Made by a program: the position numbers and the translations under genes
Shown here: piece after piece, positions 49,812 to 57,790 of the stretch
How positions within the stretch are numbered: the first letter of the stretch is position 1
How the letters are laid out: the number at the start of each line of letters is the position of its first letter
The notes under the pieces: generated by a model
Seen by the model: only the letters and a program-made list of their open reading frames with translations
Told to the model about the DNA's origin: nothing
The model's database searches: none
Source: Micromonospora chokoriensis
Lineage (GTDB): Bacteria > Actinomycetota > Actinomycetes > Mycobacteriales > Micromonosporaceae
Direction: 5' to 3'
Assembly: GCF_900091505.1 (NCBI RefSeq)
Contig: NZ_LT607409.1
Coordinates: forward strand, 3,038,001-3,102,000
Length of the DNA stretch: 64,000 bases

Positions 49812-52800
49812 ATGAGCTTCCACAATCCGAAGATGCCCTGGTCGGAGCTGGAGCGGGTGCTCTCCGGCCGGGCCGACGACAAGCGTGCCGACGACAAGCG
49901 TGCCGACGACAAGCGTGCCGACGACAAGCGTGCCGACGACAAGCGTGCCGACGATAAGCGGGCCGACGACAAGTGGGCCGACGATAAGCGGGCCGACGAC
50001 AAGTGGGCCGACGACAAGCGGGCCGGTGGTGGGTCGGGCGGTGGGTGGTCGCGCGAGGAGCGGCACCTGCACGTGGTGGACCCGCTCGCCGTGGACGCCG
50101 ACGGCGGCGACTCCCCGGCCTGGAGCCGCCGCCGCGCGCAGTACCAGCCGCCGGAGCTGACCCGCCCCGACGGCGTGGTGCCCTACGCGGAGCTGCACGC
50201 GCACACCAACTTCAGCTTCCTCGACGGTGCCAGCCACCCCGAGGAGCTGGCCGAGGAGGCGGCCCGACTGGGGCTCACCGCGCTCGCCGTCACCGACCAC
50301 GACGGTTTCTACGGCGTGGTCCGCTTCGCCGAGGCGGCCCGCACGCTGGGTCTGCCGACCATCTTCGGCGCGGAGCTGTCCCTCGGGCTTCCCGGTCCGC
50401 AGAACGGCGAGCCCGACCCGCACGGCTCGCACCTGCTGGTGCTCGCGCACGGCCACGAGGGGTACGCCCGGCTGGCCGCCACCATCGCCCGCGCCCAGTT
50501 GCGCGGCGGGGAGAAGGGCCGCCCGGTCTACGGGAGCCTGGAGGAGGTCGCCGCCGAGCTGAAAGACCACGTGCTGGTGTTGACCGGCTGCCGCAAGGGG
50601 CACGTGCCGGGTGCGCTGCTCACCGAGGGGGTGGACGCGGCGGCCCGTGAACTGGACCGACTGACCTCGCTCTTCGGCGCGGAGACGGTGGCGGTGGAGC
50701 TGACCGACCACGGCCACCCGATCGACGCCGACCGCAACGACGCGCTCGCCGACCTGGCCGCCGCGGCCGGGCTGCCGACGGTGGCCAGCAACAACGTGCA
50801 CTACGCCAGCCCCGGCCGGCGGCGGTTGGCCACCACCGTCGCCGCCGTCCGGGCCCGGCGCAGCCTGGACGAGATCGACGGCTGGCTGCCGGCGGCGGCC
50901 ACCGCCCACCTGCGCAGCGGCGCGGAGATGGCGGCCCGGTTCGCCGCGTACCCGGGTGCGGTGGCGCGGGCCGCCGAGTTCGGCGCCGAGTTGGCCTTCG
51001 ACCTGCAACTGGTCGCGCCGCAGCTGCCGGCGTACCCGGTGCCGCCGGGGCACACGGAGATGAGCTGGTTGCGGAAGCTGACCGCCGACGGGGCACGTGA
51101 GCGGTACGGCCCTCCGCAGGCGCACCCGACGGCGTACGCGCAACTCGACCACGAGCTGAACATGATCGAGGAGCTGGGTTTCCCCGGCTACTTCCTGGTG
51201 GTCTACGACATCGTCTCGTTCTGCCGCGAGCAGGACATCTACTGCCAGGGTCGGGGTTCGGCGGCCAACTCGGCGGTCTGCTACGCGTTGCGGATCACCA
51301 ATGTGGACGCGGTCCGGCACCGACTGCTCTTCGAGCGGTTCCTCGCCCCGGAACGGGACGGCCCACCCGACATCGACGTGGACATCGAGTCCGACCGTCG
51401 GGAGGAGGTGATCCAGCACGTCTACACCCGTTACGGCCGGGAGCACGCCGCCCAGGTCGCCAACGTCATCTCCTACCGCCCCCGGTCGGCGGTGCGGGAC
51501 GTGGCCAAGGCGTTCGGTTACTCGCCGGGGCAGCAGGACGCCTGGAGCAAGCAGATCGACAGGTGGGGTTCGGTCGCCACCGTCGACGTCGAGAACATCC
51601 CCGAGCAGGTGGTGGAGTACGCCAACGAGCTGCAGACGTTCCCCCGGCACCTGGGCATCCACTCGGGCGGCATGGTGATCTGCGACCGCCCGGTGATCGA
51701 GGTGTGCCCGGTGGAGTGGGGGCGGATGCCCGGGCGCAGCGTCCTGCAGTGGGACAAGGACGACTGCGCGGCGGTCGGGCTGGTCAAGTTCGACCTGCTC
51801 GGCCTGGGCATGCTCTCCGCGTTGCACTACGGCTACGACATGATCGGGTCCCGGCTCGACCTCGGTGACATGACCCTGGACGACCCGGAGGTCTACGACA
51901 TGCTCTGCCGGGCCGACTCGGTCGGGGTGTTCCAGGTGGAGAGCCGCGCGCAGATGGCCACCCTGCCCCGGCTCAAGCCCCGCGAGTTCTACGACCTGGT
52001 GGTGGAGGTGGCGCTGATCCGGCCCGGCCCGATCCAGGGCGGCTCGGTGCACCCGTTCATCCGGCGTAAGAACGGCCAGGAGCCGGTGACCTTCGCGCAC
52101 CCGCTGATGCGTAACGCGCTGGAGAAGACCCTGGGTGTGCCGCTGTTCCAGGAGCAGTTGATGCAGCTCGCCATCGACCTGGCCGGCTTCGACGCGGCCG
52201 AGGCCGACCAGTTGCGTCGGGCGATGGGCGCGAAACGGTCGGTGGAGCGGATGACCCGGATCGCCGACCGGCTCTACGCCGGGATGGCCGAGCGGGGCAT
52301 CACCGGTGAGTTGGCCGACGACGTCTACCGCAAGCTCACCGCGTTCGCCAGTTACGGCTTCCCGGAGAGCCACGCGATGAGCTTCGCCTATCTGGTCTAC
52401 GCCAGCTCCTGGCTCAAGCGCTACCACCCGGCGCCGTTCCTGGCGGCGCTGCTCAACGCCCAGCCGATGGGGTTCTACTCCCCGCAGACCCTGGTCGACG
52501 ACGCCCGCCGGCACGGAGTGGAGGTCCGTCGTCCGGACATCAACGCCAGCGCGGCGTCGGCGGTGCTGGAGTCCACCCCGGACACCCGGTGGGGCAGTGG
52601 GCCGGGGGAGCCGCCGCACGCCTGGGGGCTGGGCGGTCCCGCCGTCCGGCTCGGGCTGTCCGGCGTGCGTACCCTCGGTGTGGACGTGGCCGAGCGGATC
52701 GAGGCCGAGCGGGCCGCGCGCGGGCCGTACCGGGACATGCCTGATCTGGCCCGGCGGGTCGGTCTCACCGCCGCGCAGTTGGAGGCCCTGGCCACCGCGG

Positions 52801-53339
52801 ACGCCTTCGCCTGTTTCGGGTTGACCCGGCGGGAGGCGTTGTGGGCCGCCGGGGCGGCGGCGCAGGACCGGCCGGGCCGGTTGCCTGGCACGGTGACCGG
52901 GGCGGCGGCGCCCACGCTGCCCGGGATGGAGGCGGTGGACCGGCTGGTCGCCGACGTGTGGGCCACCGGGTTGTCGCCGGAGAGCCACCCGGCCCGGTTC
53001 ATCCGGGGTCAGCTCGACGTGCTCGGCGCGGTGCCGATCGCCCGACTCGGTCGGGTGGAGCCGGGGCAGCGCATCCGGGTCGGTGGCATCGTCACCCACC
53101 GGCAACGCCCGGCGACCGCGGGTGGTGTCACCTTCCTCAACCTGGAGGATGAGACGGGGATGCTCAACGTCACCTGTTCGCCGGGGCTGTGGCAGCGCTA
53201 CCGGCGGGTGGCCCGGACCAGCGCCGCGTTGGTGGTCAGGGGGCGGTTGCAGCGGCACGAGGGGGTGACCAACCTGGTGGCCGATCGGTTGGACGCCATC
53301 GAGCCACCGGTCAGCCCCGCCTCCCGGGACTTCCGCTGA
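49812..53339 (+). CDS. dnaE2: Error-prone DNA polymerase III alpha subunit (DnaE2/ImuC)
   Basis: A 1175-residue C-family polymerase of the DnaE2 type that performs translesion synthesis in the mutasome. The PHP domain (YAELHAHTNFSFLDGASHPE, LAVTDHDGFYGVV) is followed by the palm with catalytic Asps in PPDIDVDIESDRREEV, and Asp in QWDKDDCAAVGLVKFDLLGLG. The fingers FGYSPGQQ and VGVFQVESRAQMATLPRLKP are present. The C-terminus ends in an OB fold (RIRVGGIVTHRQRPATAGGVTFLNLEDETG). Residues 20-69 are a 5-residue repeat (RADDK/WADDK) with no equivalent in DnaE. It starts at ATG 49812. Confidence 0.95.
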   Translation: MSFHNPKMPWSELERVLSGRADDKRADDKRADDKRADDKRADDKRADDKRADDKWADDKRADDKWADDKRAGGGSGGGWSREERHLHVVDPLAVDADGGDSPAWSRRRAQYQPPELTRPDGVVPYAELHAHTNFSFLDGASHPEELAEEAARLGLTALAVTDHDGFYGVVRFAEAARTLGLPTIFGAELSLGLPGPQNGEPDPHGSHLLVLAHGHEGYARLAATIARAQLRGGEKGRPVYGSLEEVAAELKDHVLVLTGCRKGHVPGALLTEGVDAAARELDRLTSLFGAETVAVELTDHGHPIDADRNDALADLAAAAGLPTVASNNVHYASPGRRRLATTVAAVRARRSLDEIDGWLPAAATAHLRSGAEMAARFAAYPGAVARAAEFGAELAFDLQLVAPQLPAYPVPPGHTEMSWLRKLTADGARERYGPPQAHPTAYAQLDHELNMIEELGFPGYFLVVYDIVSFCREQDIYCQGRGSAANSAVCYALRITNVDAVRHRLLFERFLAPERDGPPDIDVDIESDRREEVIQHVYTRYGREHAAQVANVISYRPRSAVRDVAKAFGYSPGQQDAWSKQIDRWGSVATVDVENIPEQVVEYANELQTFPRHLGIHSGGMVICDRPVIEVCPVEWGRMPGRSVLQWDKDDCAAVGLVKFDLLGLGMLSALHYGYDMIGSRLDLGDMTLDDPEVYDMLCRADSVGVFQVESRAQMATLPRLKPREFYDLVVEVALIRPGPIQGGSVHPFIRRKNGQEPVTFAHPLMRNALEKTLGVPLFQEQLMQLAIDLAGFDAAEADQLRRAMGAKRSVERMTRIADRLYAGMAERGITGELADDVYRKLTAFASYGFPESHAMSFAYLVYASSWLKRYHPAPFLAALLNAQPMGFYSPQTLVDDARRHGVEVRRPDINASAASAVLESTPDTRWGSGPGEPPHAWGLGGPAVRLGLSGVRTLGVDVAERIEAERAARGPYRDMPDLARRVGLTAAQLEALATADAFACFGLTRREALWAAGAAAQDRPGRLPGTVTGAAAPTLPGMEAVDRLVADVWATGLSPESHPARFIRGQLDVLGAVPIARLGRVEPGQRIRVGGIVTHRQRPATAGGVTFLNLEDETGMLNVTCSPGLWQRYRRVARTSAALVVRGRLQRHEGVTNLVADRLDAIEPPVSPASRDFR
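49869..50018 (+). repeat. 15-bp tandem repeat x10 inside dnaE2
   Basis: Ten units such as CGTGCCGACGACAAG encoding RADDK (eight) or WADDK (two). Unit length is a multiple of 3, so copy-number change keeps the frame. Encodes a highly charged spacer before the PHP domain. Confidence 0.93.
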
Positions 53340-53427
53340 ACTAGTGATCCACATTACGGTTTCCTGCGGCGGTGGGCGGGAGACTCGTCCCCGAGCGGGC
53401 AGAGTGGCCCGTGATCCGTGAGGGGGA

Positions 53428-53610
53428 ATGACAGTGATGGGGAACCACACGTACACCGGTGGAATCGCGAACGCCCGGCGGACCCGGCTGGGTGCGACCT
53501 GGGTGCCGTCGCACCTCGCCGACCCCCGCGAGTACGAGGTGACCAACGGGCCGGTGGCCAACGAGCGCCGGTCCCGGGCGGAGGACGAGGTCGAGGGCAC
53601 CGAGTCCTGA
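53428..53610 (+). CDS. Small protein downstream of dnaE2
   Basis: Up to 60 residues: GNHTYTGGIANARRTRLGAT, then WVPSHLADPREYEV, then TNGPVANERRSRAEDEVEG. No known domain. Three possible starts: ATG 53428, GTG 53434, ATG 53437. GAGGGGG at 53420 has correct spacing for the last two. It lies 88 bp after dnaE2 on the same strand, so it may be part of the SOS transcript. Coding bias supports it moderately. Function unknown. Confidence 0.5.
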   Translation: MTVMGNHTYTGGIANARRTRLGATWVPSHLADPREYEVTNGPVANERRSRAEDEVEGTES

Positions 53611-53689
53611 CCGACCCGGCGTCGCGGACCGACCGGACGGGTGGCGGGTGCGCCCGCCACACGCCCGCACCGGGGATGGACCGGGTGAC

Positions 53690-53695
53690 TAGGCT
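53690..53695 (+). promoter_or_regulatory. -10 element deciding the methyltransferase start
   Basis: TAGGCT ends 7 nt before the GTG at 53703; no Shine-Dalgarno. It argues for 53703 over the in-frame ATG at 53676. Confidence 0.55.
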
Positions 53696-53702
53696 CGACC
53701 GG

Positions 53703-54452
53703 GTGGAGCAGACCCGAGGCCGGTTCGCCGGGCCGCCGCTGACCCCCCGTACCGCCGTGATCTGGTCGGTGCTCCGCGCCGAACTGGACCGGCGCGGTGA
53801 CGCCGAGCTCACCGTGCTGGACGTGGGCGGCGGCACCGGCGGTTTCGCCGTACCGCTGGCCCGCGCCGGGCACCGGGTCACAGTGGTCGACGCCAGCCCC
53901 GACGCGCTCGCCGCGCTCACCCGCCGGGCCGCCGAGGCCGGCGTGGCCGACCGGATCGCCGCCGTGCAGGGCGACGGTGACGCCCTCGCCGGGCTGGTCG
54001 AGCCGGCCGGCGTCGACCTGGTGCTCTGCCACGCCGTGCTGGAGGTGGTCGACGACCCCGCGCCGGTGGTGGCCGCGCTGGCCACCGCGCTGCGTCCCGG
54101 CGGCGCGGCCAGTGTGCTGGTGGCCGGCCGGGCCGCCGCCGTGCTGGGCCGGGCGATGAACGGTCACCTCGACGTCGCGGCTGCGCTGGCCACCGACCCG
54201 GCCGGTGCCGCCGGGCCGAGGGACACCCTGCGGCGACGCTACGACGCCGCGAGCGCCGCCGCGCTGCTCGGCGCCGCCGGGCTCGTGGTCGAGGAGATCC
54301 ACGGGGTACGCGTGCTGGCCGACCTGCTGCCGGCGGCCGTCGCCGACGGGCAGCCCGCCGCCCTGGTCGAGTTGGAACGCGCGTTGGCCGCCCAGCCGCC
54401 GTACCGGGACCTGGCCGCCCAACTGCACCTGTTCGCCCGCCGGCCGGCATGA
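53703..54452 (+). CDS. Class I SAM-dependent methyltransferase
   Basis: A 249-residue methyltransferase. Seen: motif I VLDVGGGTGGFAVPLARAG, post-I VTVVDASPDAL, motif II/III VDLVLCHAVLEVVDDPAPVV, and LRPGGAASVLVAG. The Rossmann core is complete and nothing points to a substrate. The C-terminal part (ALLGAAGLVVEEIHGVRVLADLLP) is like the UbiE/CmoA group. It is coupled to the next phosphatase gene by a 4-nt ATGA overlap, so both act together. The GTG start is chosen by promoter spacing. Confidence 0.85.
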   Translation: MEQTRGRFAGPPLTPRTAVIWSVLRAELDRRGDAELTVLDVGGGTGGFAVPLARAGHRVTVVDASPDALAALTRRAAEAGVADRIAAVQGDGDALAGLVEPAGVDLVLCHAVLEVVDDPAPVVAALATALRPGGAASVLVAGRAAAVLGRAMNGHLDVAAALATDPAGAAGPRDTLRRRYDAASAAALLGAAGLVVEEIHGVRVLADLLPAAVADGQPAALVELERALAAQPPYRDLAAQLHLFARRPA

Positions 54453-55615
54453 GCGAGTCGTCGGGCGTGGCACCGCTGGCGGTCCTCGGACCGGACCGCG
54501 GCGGCGGCCGTCTCGCCGACGTGCTGCCCAGCGCGCTCGCCGTGCTGGGCGTCCCCGGCTCGGCCGACCCGCTCGGGCTCGTCCCCGCCCTGGCGGGGGT
54601 ACGCCGGGTCGCCGTGCTGCTGGTCGACGGGCTCGGGTGGTACCAGCTGCCGACCGCCGCGCCGTACGCGCCGACCCTCGCCGGCCTCGCGGCGACGGTG
54701 GCCCGGCCACTGATCGCCGGTTTTCCGTCCACCACCCCGACGAGTCTGGTGTCGCTGGGCACCGGCGTCGCGCCCGGCGCGCACGGGGTGCTCGGCTTCA
54801 CCGTGCGGGTGCCCGGCACCGACCGGGTGCTCACCCACACCGACTGGGCCGCCGACCCGTCGCCGTCGACCTGGCAACCGGTCACCACCCAGCTGGAGCG
54901 TGCCCGCGCCGCCGGTGTGGCGGTGACGGTGGTGAGTCGGCCGGAGTTCGGCGGCAGCGGTCTGACGGTCGCCGCCAACCGGGGAGGCGACTTCCGGGGC
55001 GCCGCCGGTGGGGAGGCGGTGGCCGCCGCCATGCTGGCCGCGCTGGCCGCCGGTGACGGGCCGACCCTGGTCTCCGGCTACCACGCCGACCTGGACCGGT
55101 ACGGGCACGTCTACGGCGTCGACTCGGAGCCCTGGCGGGTCGCCGCCACCGAGGTGGACACCCTGCTCGCCCGGCTGGTCGACGGGCTGCCGTCGGACGC
55201 GGCACTGCTGGTGACCGCCGACCACGGCCAGCTCGACGTACCCGCCGAACACCGCTTCGACCTGGACACCGACCCACGGCTGCGCGCCGGGTTGCGGCTG
55301 GTGGCCGGTGAGGCCCGGGTCCGCTACCTGCACGTCGAGCCGGGCGCGGTCGAGGATGTCCTGGCCGCCTGGTCGGAGGTGCTGGGTGACGCGGCCCGGG
55401 TCAGTACCCGCGACGAGGCGGTGGCCACCGGCTGGTTCGGGCCGGTGCCCGAGGAACACCTGGGCCGGATCGGCGACGTGGTGGTGACCTGCAACGACAC
55501 GTACGCGGTCATGGCCAGCCGCACCGAGCGGCCGATGGCGTCGAAGCTGGTCGCGTACCACGGGTCGGACACGGCGGTCGAGCTGACCGTGCCGCTGCTG
55601 GTCGTCCGCGGCTGA
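54449..55615 (+). CDS. Alkaline-phosphatase-superfamily phosphodiesterase
   Basis: A 388-residue metalloenzyme of the nucleotide-pyrophosphatase/phosphodiesterase type. Metal and catalytic residues: LLVDGLGWYQ (Asp), FPSTTPTSLVSLGTG (nucleophile Thr), LVSGYHADLDRYGHVYG (Asp, His), LLVTADHGQLDV (Asp-His) and LVAYHGSDTAV (His). The set is complete. No signal peptide is visible, so it is probably cytoplasmic. It overlaps the methyltransferase gene by 4 nt. Substrate unknown. Confidence 0.88.
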   Translation: MSESSGVAPLAVLGPDRGGGRLADVLPSALAVLGVPGSADPLGLVPALAGVRRVAVLLVDGLGWYQLPTAAPYAPTLAGLAATVARPLIAGFPSTTPTSLVSLGTGVAPGAHGVLGFTVRVPGTDRVLTHTDWAADPSPSTWQPVTTQLERARAAGVAVTVVSRPEFGGSGLTVAANRGGDFRGAAGGEAVAAAMLAALAAGDGPTLVSGYHADLDRYGHVYGVDSEPWRVAATEVDTLLARLVDGLPSDAALLVTADHGQLDVPAEHRFDLDTDPRLRAGLRLVAGEARVRYLHVEPGAVEDVLAAWSEVLGDAARVSTRDEAVATGWFGPVPEEHLGRIGDVVVTCNDTYAVMASRTERPMASKLVAYHGSDTAVELTVPLLVVRG

Positions 55616-55662
55616 CCGGCGGTACCGGCCCACTGGTGGCTGGTGGTGTCGTACCCCCGGGT

Positions 55663-55668
55663 TAACCT
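55663..55668 (+). promoter_or_regulatory. -10 element for leaderless dinB mRNA
   Basis: TAACCT ends 6 nt before the ATG at 55675; no Shine-Dalgarno and no SOS box nearby. Confidence 0.6.
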
Positions 55669-55674
55669 GCCGGG

Positions 55675-56934
55675 ATGGGCCGCAGCCAGTCGTTGCCCCG
55701 GGGCGACGATCCGCGCTTCGGGCCGGACGCCGACGATTCCGACAGCCCGATCCTGCACGTCGACATGGACGCGTTCTTCGCCGCCGTCGAGGTGCGCCGC
55801 CGACCCGAGCTGCGCGGCCGGCCGGTGGTCGTCGGCGGCGTCGGCCCCCGAGGGGTGGTCAGCTCGGCCAGTTACGAGGCCCGCCGCTACGGGGTGCGCA
55901 GCGCGATGCCGACCAGCCAGGCGCGGGCCCGCTGCCCGCACGCGGTCTACCTGCCACCGGACTTCACCGCCTACAGCGCCGCCTCCCGGGCGGTCATGCA
56001 GATCTTCCGGGATGTCACCCCGCTGGTCGAGCCGCTCTCCCTCGACGAGGCGTTCCTCGACGTCACCGGTGCCCGCCGACTCTTCGGCTCCCCGGCCACC
56101 ATCGCCCGGCTGATCCGCCGCCGGGTCGCCGACGAGCAGGCCCTGACCTGCTCGGTCGGGGTGGCGCCGAGCAAGTTCGTGGCCAAGCTGGGCTCCACCC
56201 GCGCCAAACCGGACGGCCTGCTGGTCGTGCCGCCGGGGCAGGTGCTCGACTTCCTGCACCCGCTGCCGGTGGACGCGCTGTGGGGGGTGGGGGAGCGCGC
56301 CGCCGAGGCGCTGCGCCGGCTCGGCCTGTCCACCGTCGGTGACCTCGCCGAGGCGCCGGTGGGCATGCTCCGCCGGGCGGTCGGTGCGGCCTCGGCGGCG
56401 CACCTGCACGAGCTGGCCTGGGGGCGCGACCCGCGCGGGGTCAGCCCGGAGCACGTCGACAAGTCGATCGGCGCCGAGGTGACCTTCGACGTCGACGTCG
56501 CCGACCCGTTGGAGATCCGCCGCGCGTTGCTCGCGCTGAGCGCGAAGGTCGGCGTCCGGTTACGCGGTTCCGGGCAGGTCGGGCGCACCGTGGCGCTCAA
56601 GGTCCGGCTGGCGGATTTCCGCACCGTCAGCCGCTCCCGCACCCTCGACGTGCCCACCGACACCGCCCGGGAGATGTTCGACACGGTCTGGGCGCTCTAC
56701 ACCGCATTGGACCCGGGCGAGCGGATCCGACTCGTCGGGGTCCGGGTCGAAGGGCTCGCCTCGGCGCAGGACGCCCCCCGGCAGCTCACTCTCGGCGCAC
56801 CCGAGCGTGGCTGGCGCGAAGCGGAGGCTGCCGCGGACGCCGCCGCTGCCCGTTTCGGGCGGTCCGTCATAGGTCCGGCCAGTCTGATGGGCGACGCTGA
56901 TGCCCGCCGAAAGGAAAATCCACCCCACCCGTAG
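55675..56934 (+). CDS. dinB: DNA polymerase IV (DinB), Y family
   Basis: A 419-residue active translesion polymerase. Catalytic acids are intact: ILHVDMDAFFAAVEVRR (first Asp pair) and LSLDEAFLDVTGARR (Asp-Glu). The steric gate is present near FFAAV, and the fingers read VVSSASYEARRYGVRS. The little finger has KSIGAEVTFDVDVADPLEIRR. The C-terminal tail could bind the beta clamp through QLTLGAPER (QLxLF-like). Its gene is leaderless and shows no LexA box, so unlike dnaE2 it may be constitutive. Confidence 0.94.
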   Translation: MGRSQSLPRGDDPRFGPDADDSDSPILHVDMDAFFAAVEVRRRPELRGRPVVVGGVGPRGVVSSASYEARRYGVRSAMPTSQARARCPHAVYLPPDFTAYSAASRAVMQIFRDVTPLVEPLSLDEAFLDVTGARRLFGSPATIARLIRRRVADEQALTCSVGVAPSKFVAKLGSTRAKPDGLLVVPPGQVLDFLHPLPVDALWGVGERAAEALRRLGLSTVGDLAEAPVGMLRRAVGAASAAHLHELAWGRDPRGVSPEHVDKSIGAEVTFDVDVADPLEIRRALLALSAKVGVRLRGSGQVGRTVALKVRLADFRTVSRSRTLDVPTDTAREMFDTVWALYTALDPGERIRLVGVRVEGLASAQDAPRQLTLGAPERGWREAEAAADAAAARFGRSVIGPASLMGDADARRKENPPHP

Positions 56935-57051
56935 GTCGTCCCGCTTTCCGACGCGCGACCCCCCTCGTAGACTTGCGGGTAAGCAGCCGGATGGCTGCCA
57001 CGGTCTGTCGGCCCGAGTGGGCCCGACTCAACGTGACCGGGGAGGAGTGCC

Positions 57052-57450
57052 GTGCCGCTCTCGGAGCACGAGCAGCGGCTGTTCGAGCAGATCGAGCGGT
57101 CGCTTGCCGAGGACCCCAAATTCGCCTCGGCCGTGCGCGCCAGCGATCCGCGCTTCCACGCGCGGCGTCGCCTGCTCGTCGCCGCCGGCGTCATCATCGC
57201 TGGCTTGGCTCTACTGGTCTATGGCGCGGTGATCAAGACTCCACCGCTGGCGGTGGCAGGCTTCGTCGTCATGCTGGCGTCGGCCGCGTTCGCGGTGCAG
57301 TCGCACCGGCGGGCACAGTCACCGGACCTGCATGTGGTGGGCGGCACGACGAGTCGTCGTCGCCCCCGTGGTGGCCGATCCGGTCGCCGGTCGTCGCTCC
57401 TGGACCGCATGGAGGACAGGTGGCGGCAGCGCCCGGAGGGGCACCGGTGA
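57052..57450 (+). CDS. DUF3040 membrane protein
   Basis: A 132-residue protein of the actinobacterial DUF3040 family. The N-terminus MPLSEHEQRLFEQIERSLAEDPKFASAVR is the family hallmark. Two TM helices follow (LLVAAGVIIAGLALLVYGAV and LAVAGFVVMLASAAFAV), then a basic, Arg-rich tail. Function unknown; members are often linked to division or cell-wall genes. The GTG start at 57052 has GGGGAGGAG upstream. Ends at a clear hairpin. Confidence 0.85.
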   Translation: MPLSEHEQRLFEQIERSLAEDPKFASAVRASDPRFHARRRLLVAAGVIIAGLALLVYGAVIKTPPLAVAGFVVMLASAAFAVQSHRRAQSPDLHVVGGTTSRRRPRGGRSGRRSSLLDRMEDRWRQRPEGHR

Positions 57451-57492
57451 GTCGACCCCGCCGCTGAGGCGGGTCGTACGCCGCGACGAGCA

Positions 57493-57519
57493 GGTCGCCG
57501 GGCACCGTTCCCGGCGACC
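57493..57519 (+). terminator. DUF3040 terminator hairpin
   Basis: A perfect 10-bp stem GGTCGCCGGG / CCCGGCGACC with a 7-nt loop, then CTTGTCGTG. It lies 42 bp past the stop. The gap 57451-57790 otherwise contains only a palindrome and another terminator. Confidence 0.65.
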
Positions 57520-57557
57520 CTTGTCGTGTCCGCGCGCGCCCGCGCCGCTCTCGCCGA

Positions 57558-57633
57558 TGATCGACTCCGCATCGGCGCGGTGGCGGCATCCTGCTGGCCA
57601 CGCACCCCCATATCGCCGACCTGGAGTCGATCA
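57558..57633. repeat. Family II intergenic palindrome, copy 2
   Basis: Arms TGATCGACTCC / GGAGTCGATCA enclose ATCGGCG and CATATCGCCGACCT. Similar to the copy at 25468 over most of both arms. Lies between two convergent genes. Confidence 0.8.
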
Positions 57634-57742
57634 CCTTGAGGGGGACCGCCTGCCGAGTCCGCGCGGGCACGCCACGTCCAGGTTGAATGGGTCCGGGGGC
57701 CGGAGGGCTAGCCGGCATGCGACGGGCAGGCGGATTCCGGAT

Positions 57743-57771
57743 GGGGGCGACGGCGGCCTGCCGCCGCCCCC
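57743..57771 (-). terminator. Terminator of the transglutaminase gene
   Basis: GGGGGCGACGGCGG pairs with CCGCCGCCCCC with a bulged A. It lies 20 bp past the minus-strand stop codon at 57791. Confidence 0.6.
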
Positions 57772-57790
57772 GAACCTGGACGGACGTTCG

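Noticed and set aside
48060-54710. A very long open frame (over 2200 codons) on the minus strand opposite imuB and dnaE2.
   Set aside because: It is antisense to well-supported genes, is open only because of extreme GC bias and in-frame repeats, and its composition (Arg, Gly, Pro-rich) is typical of a shadow frame.
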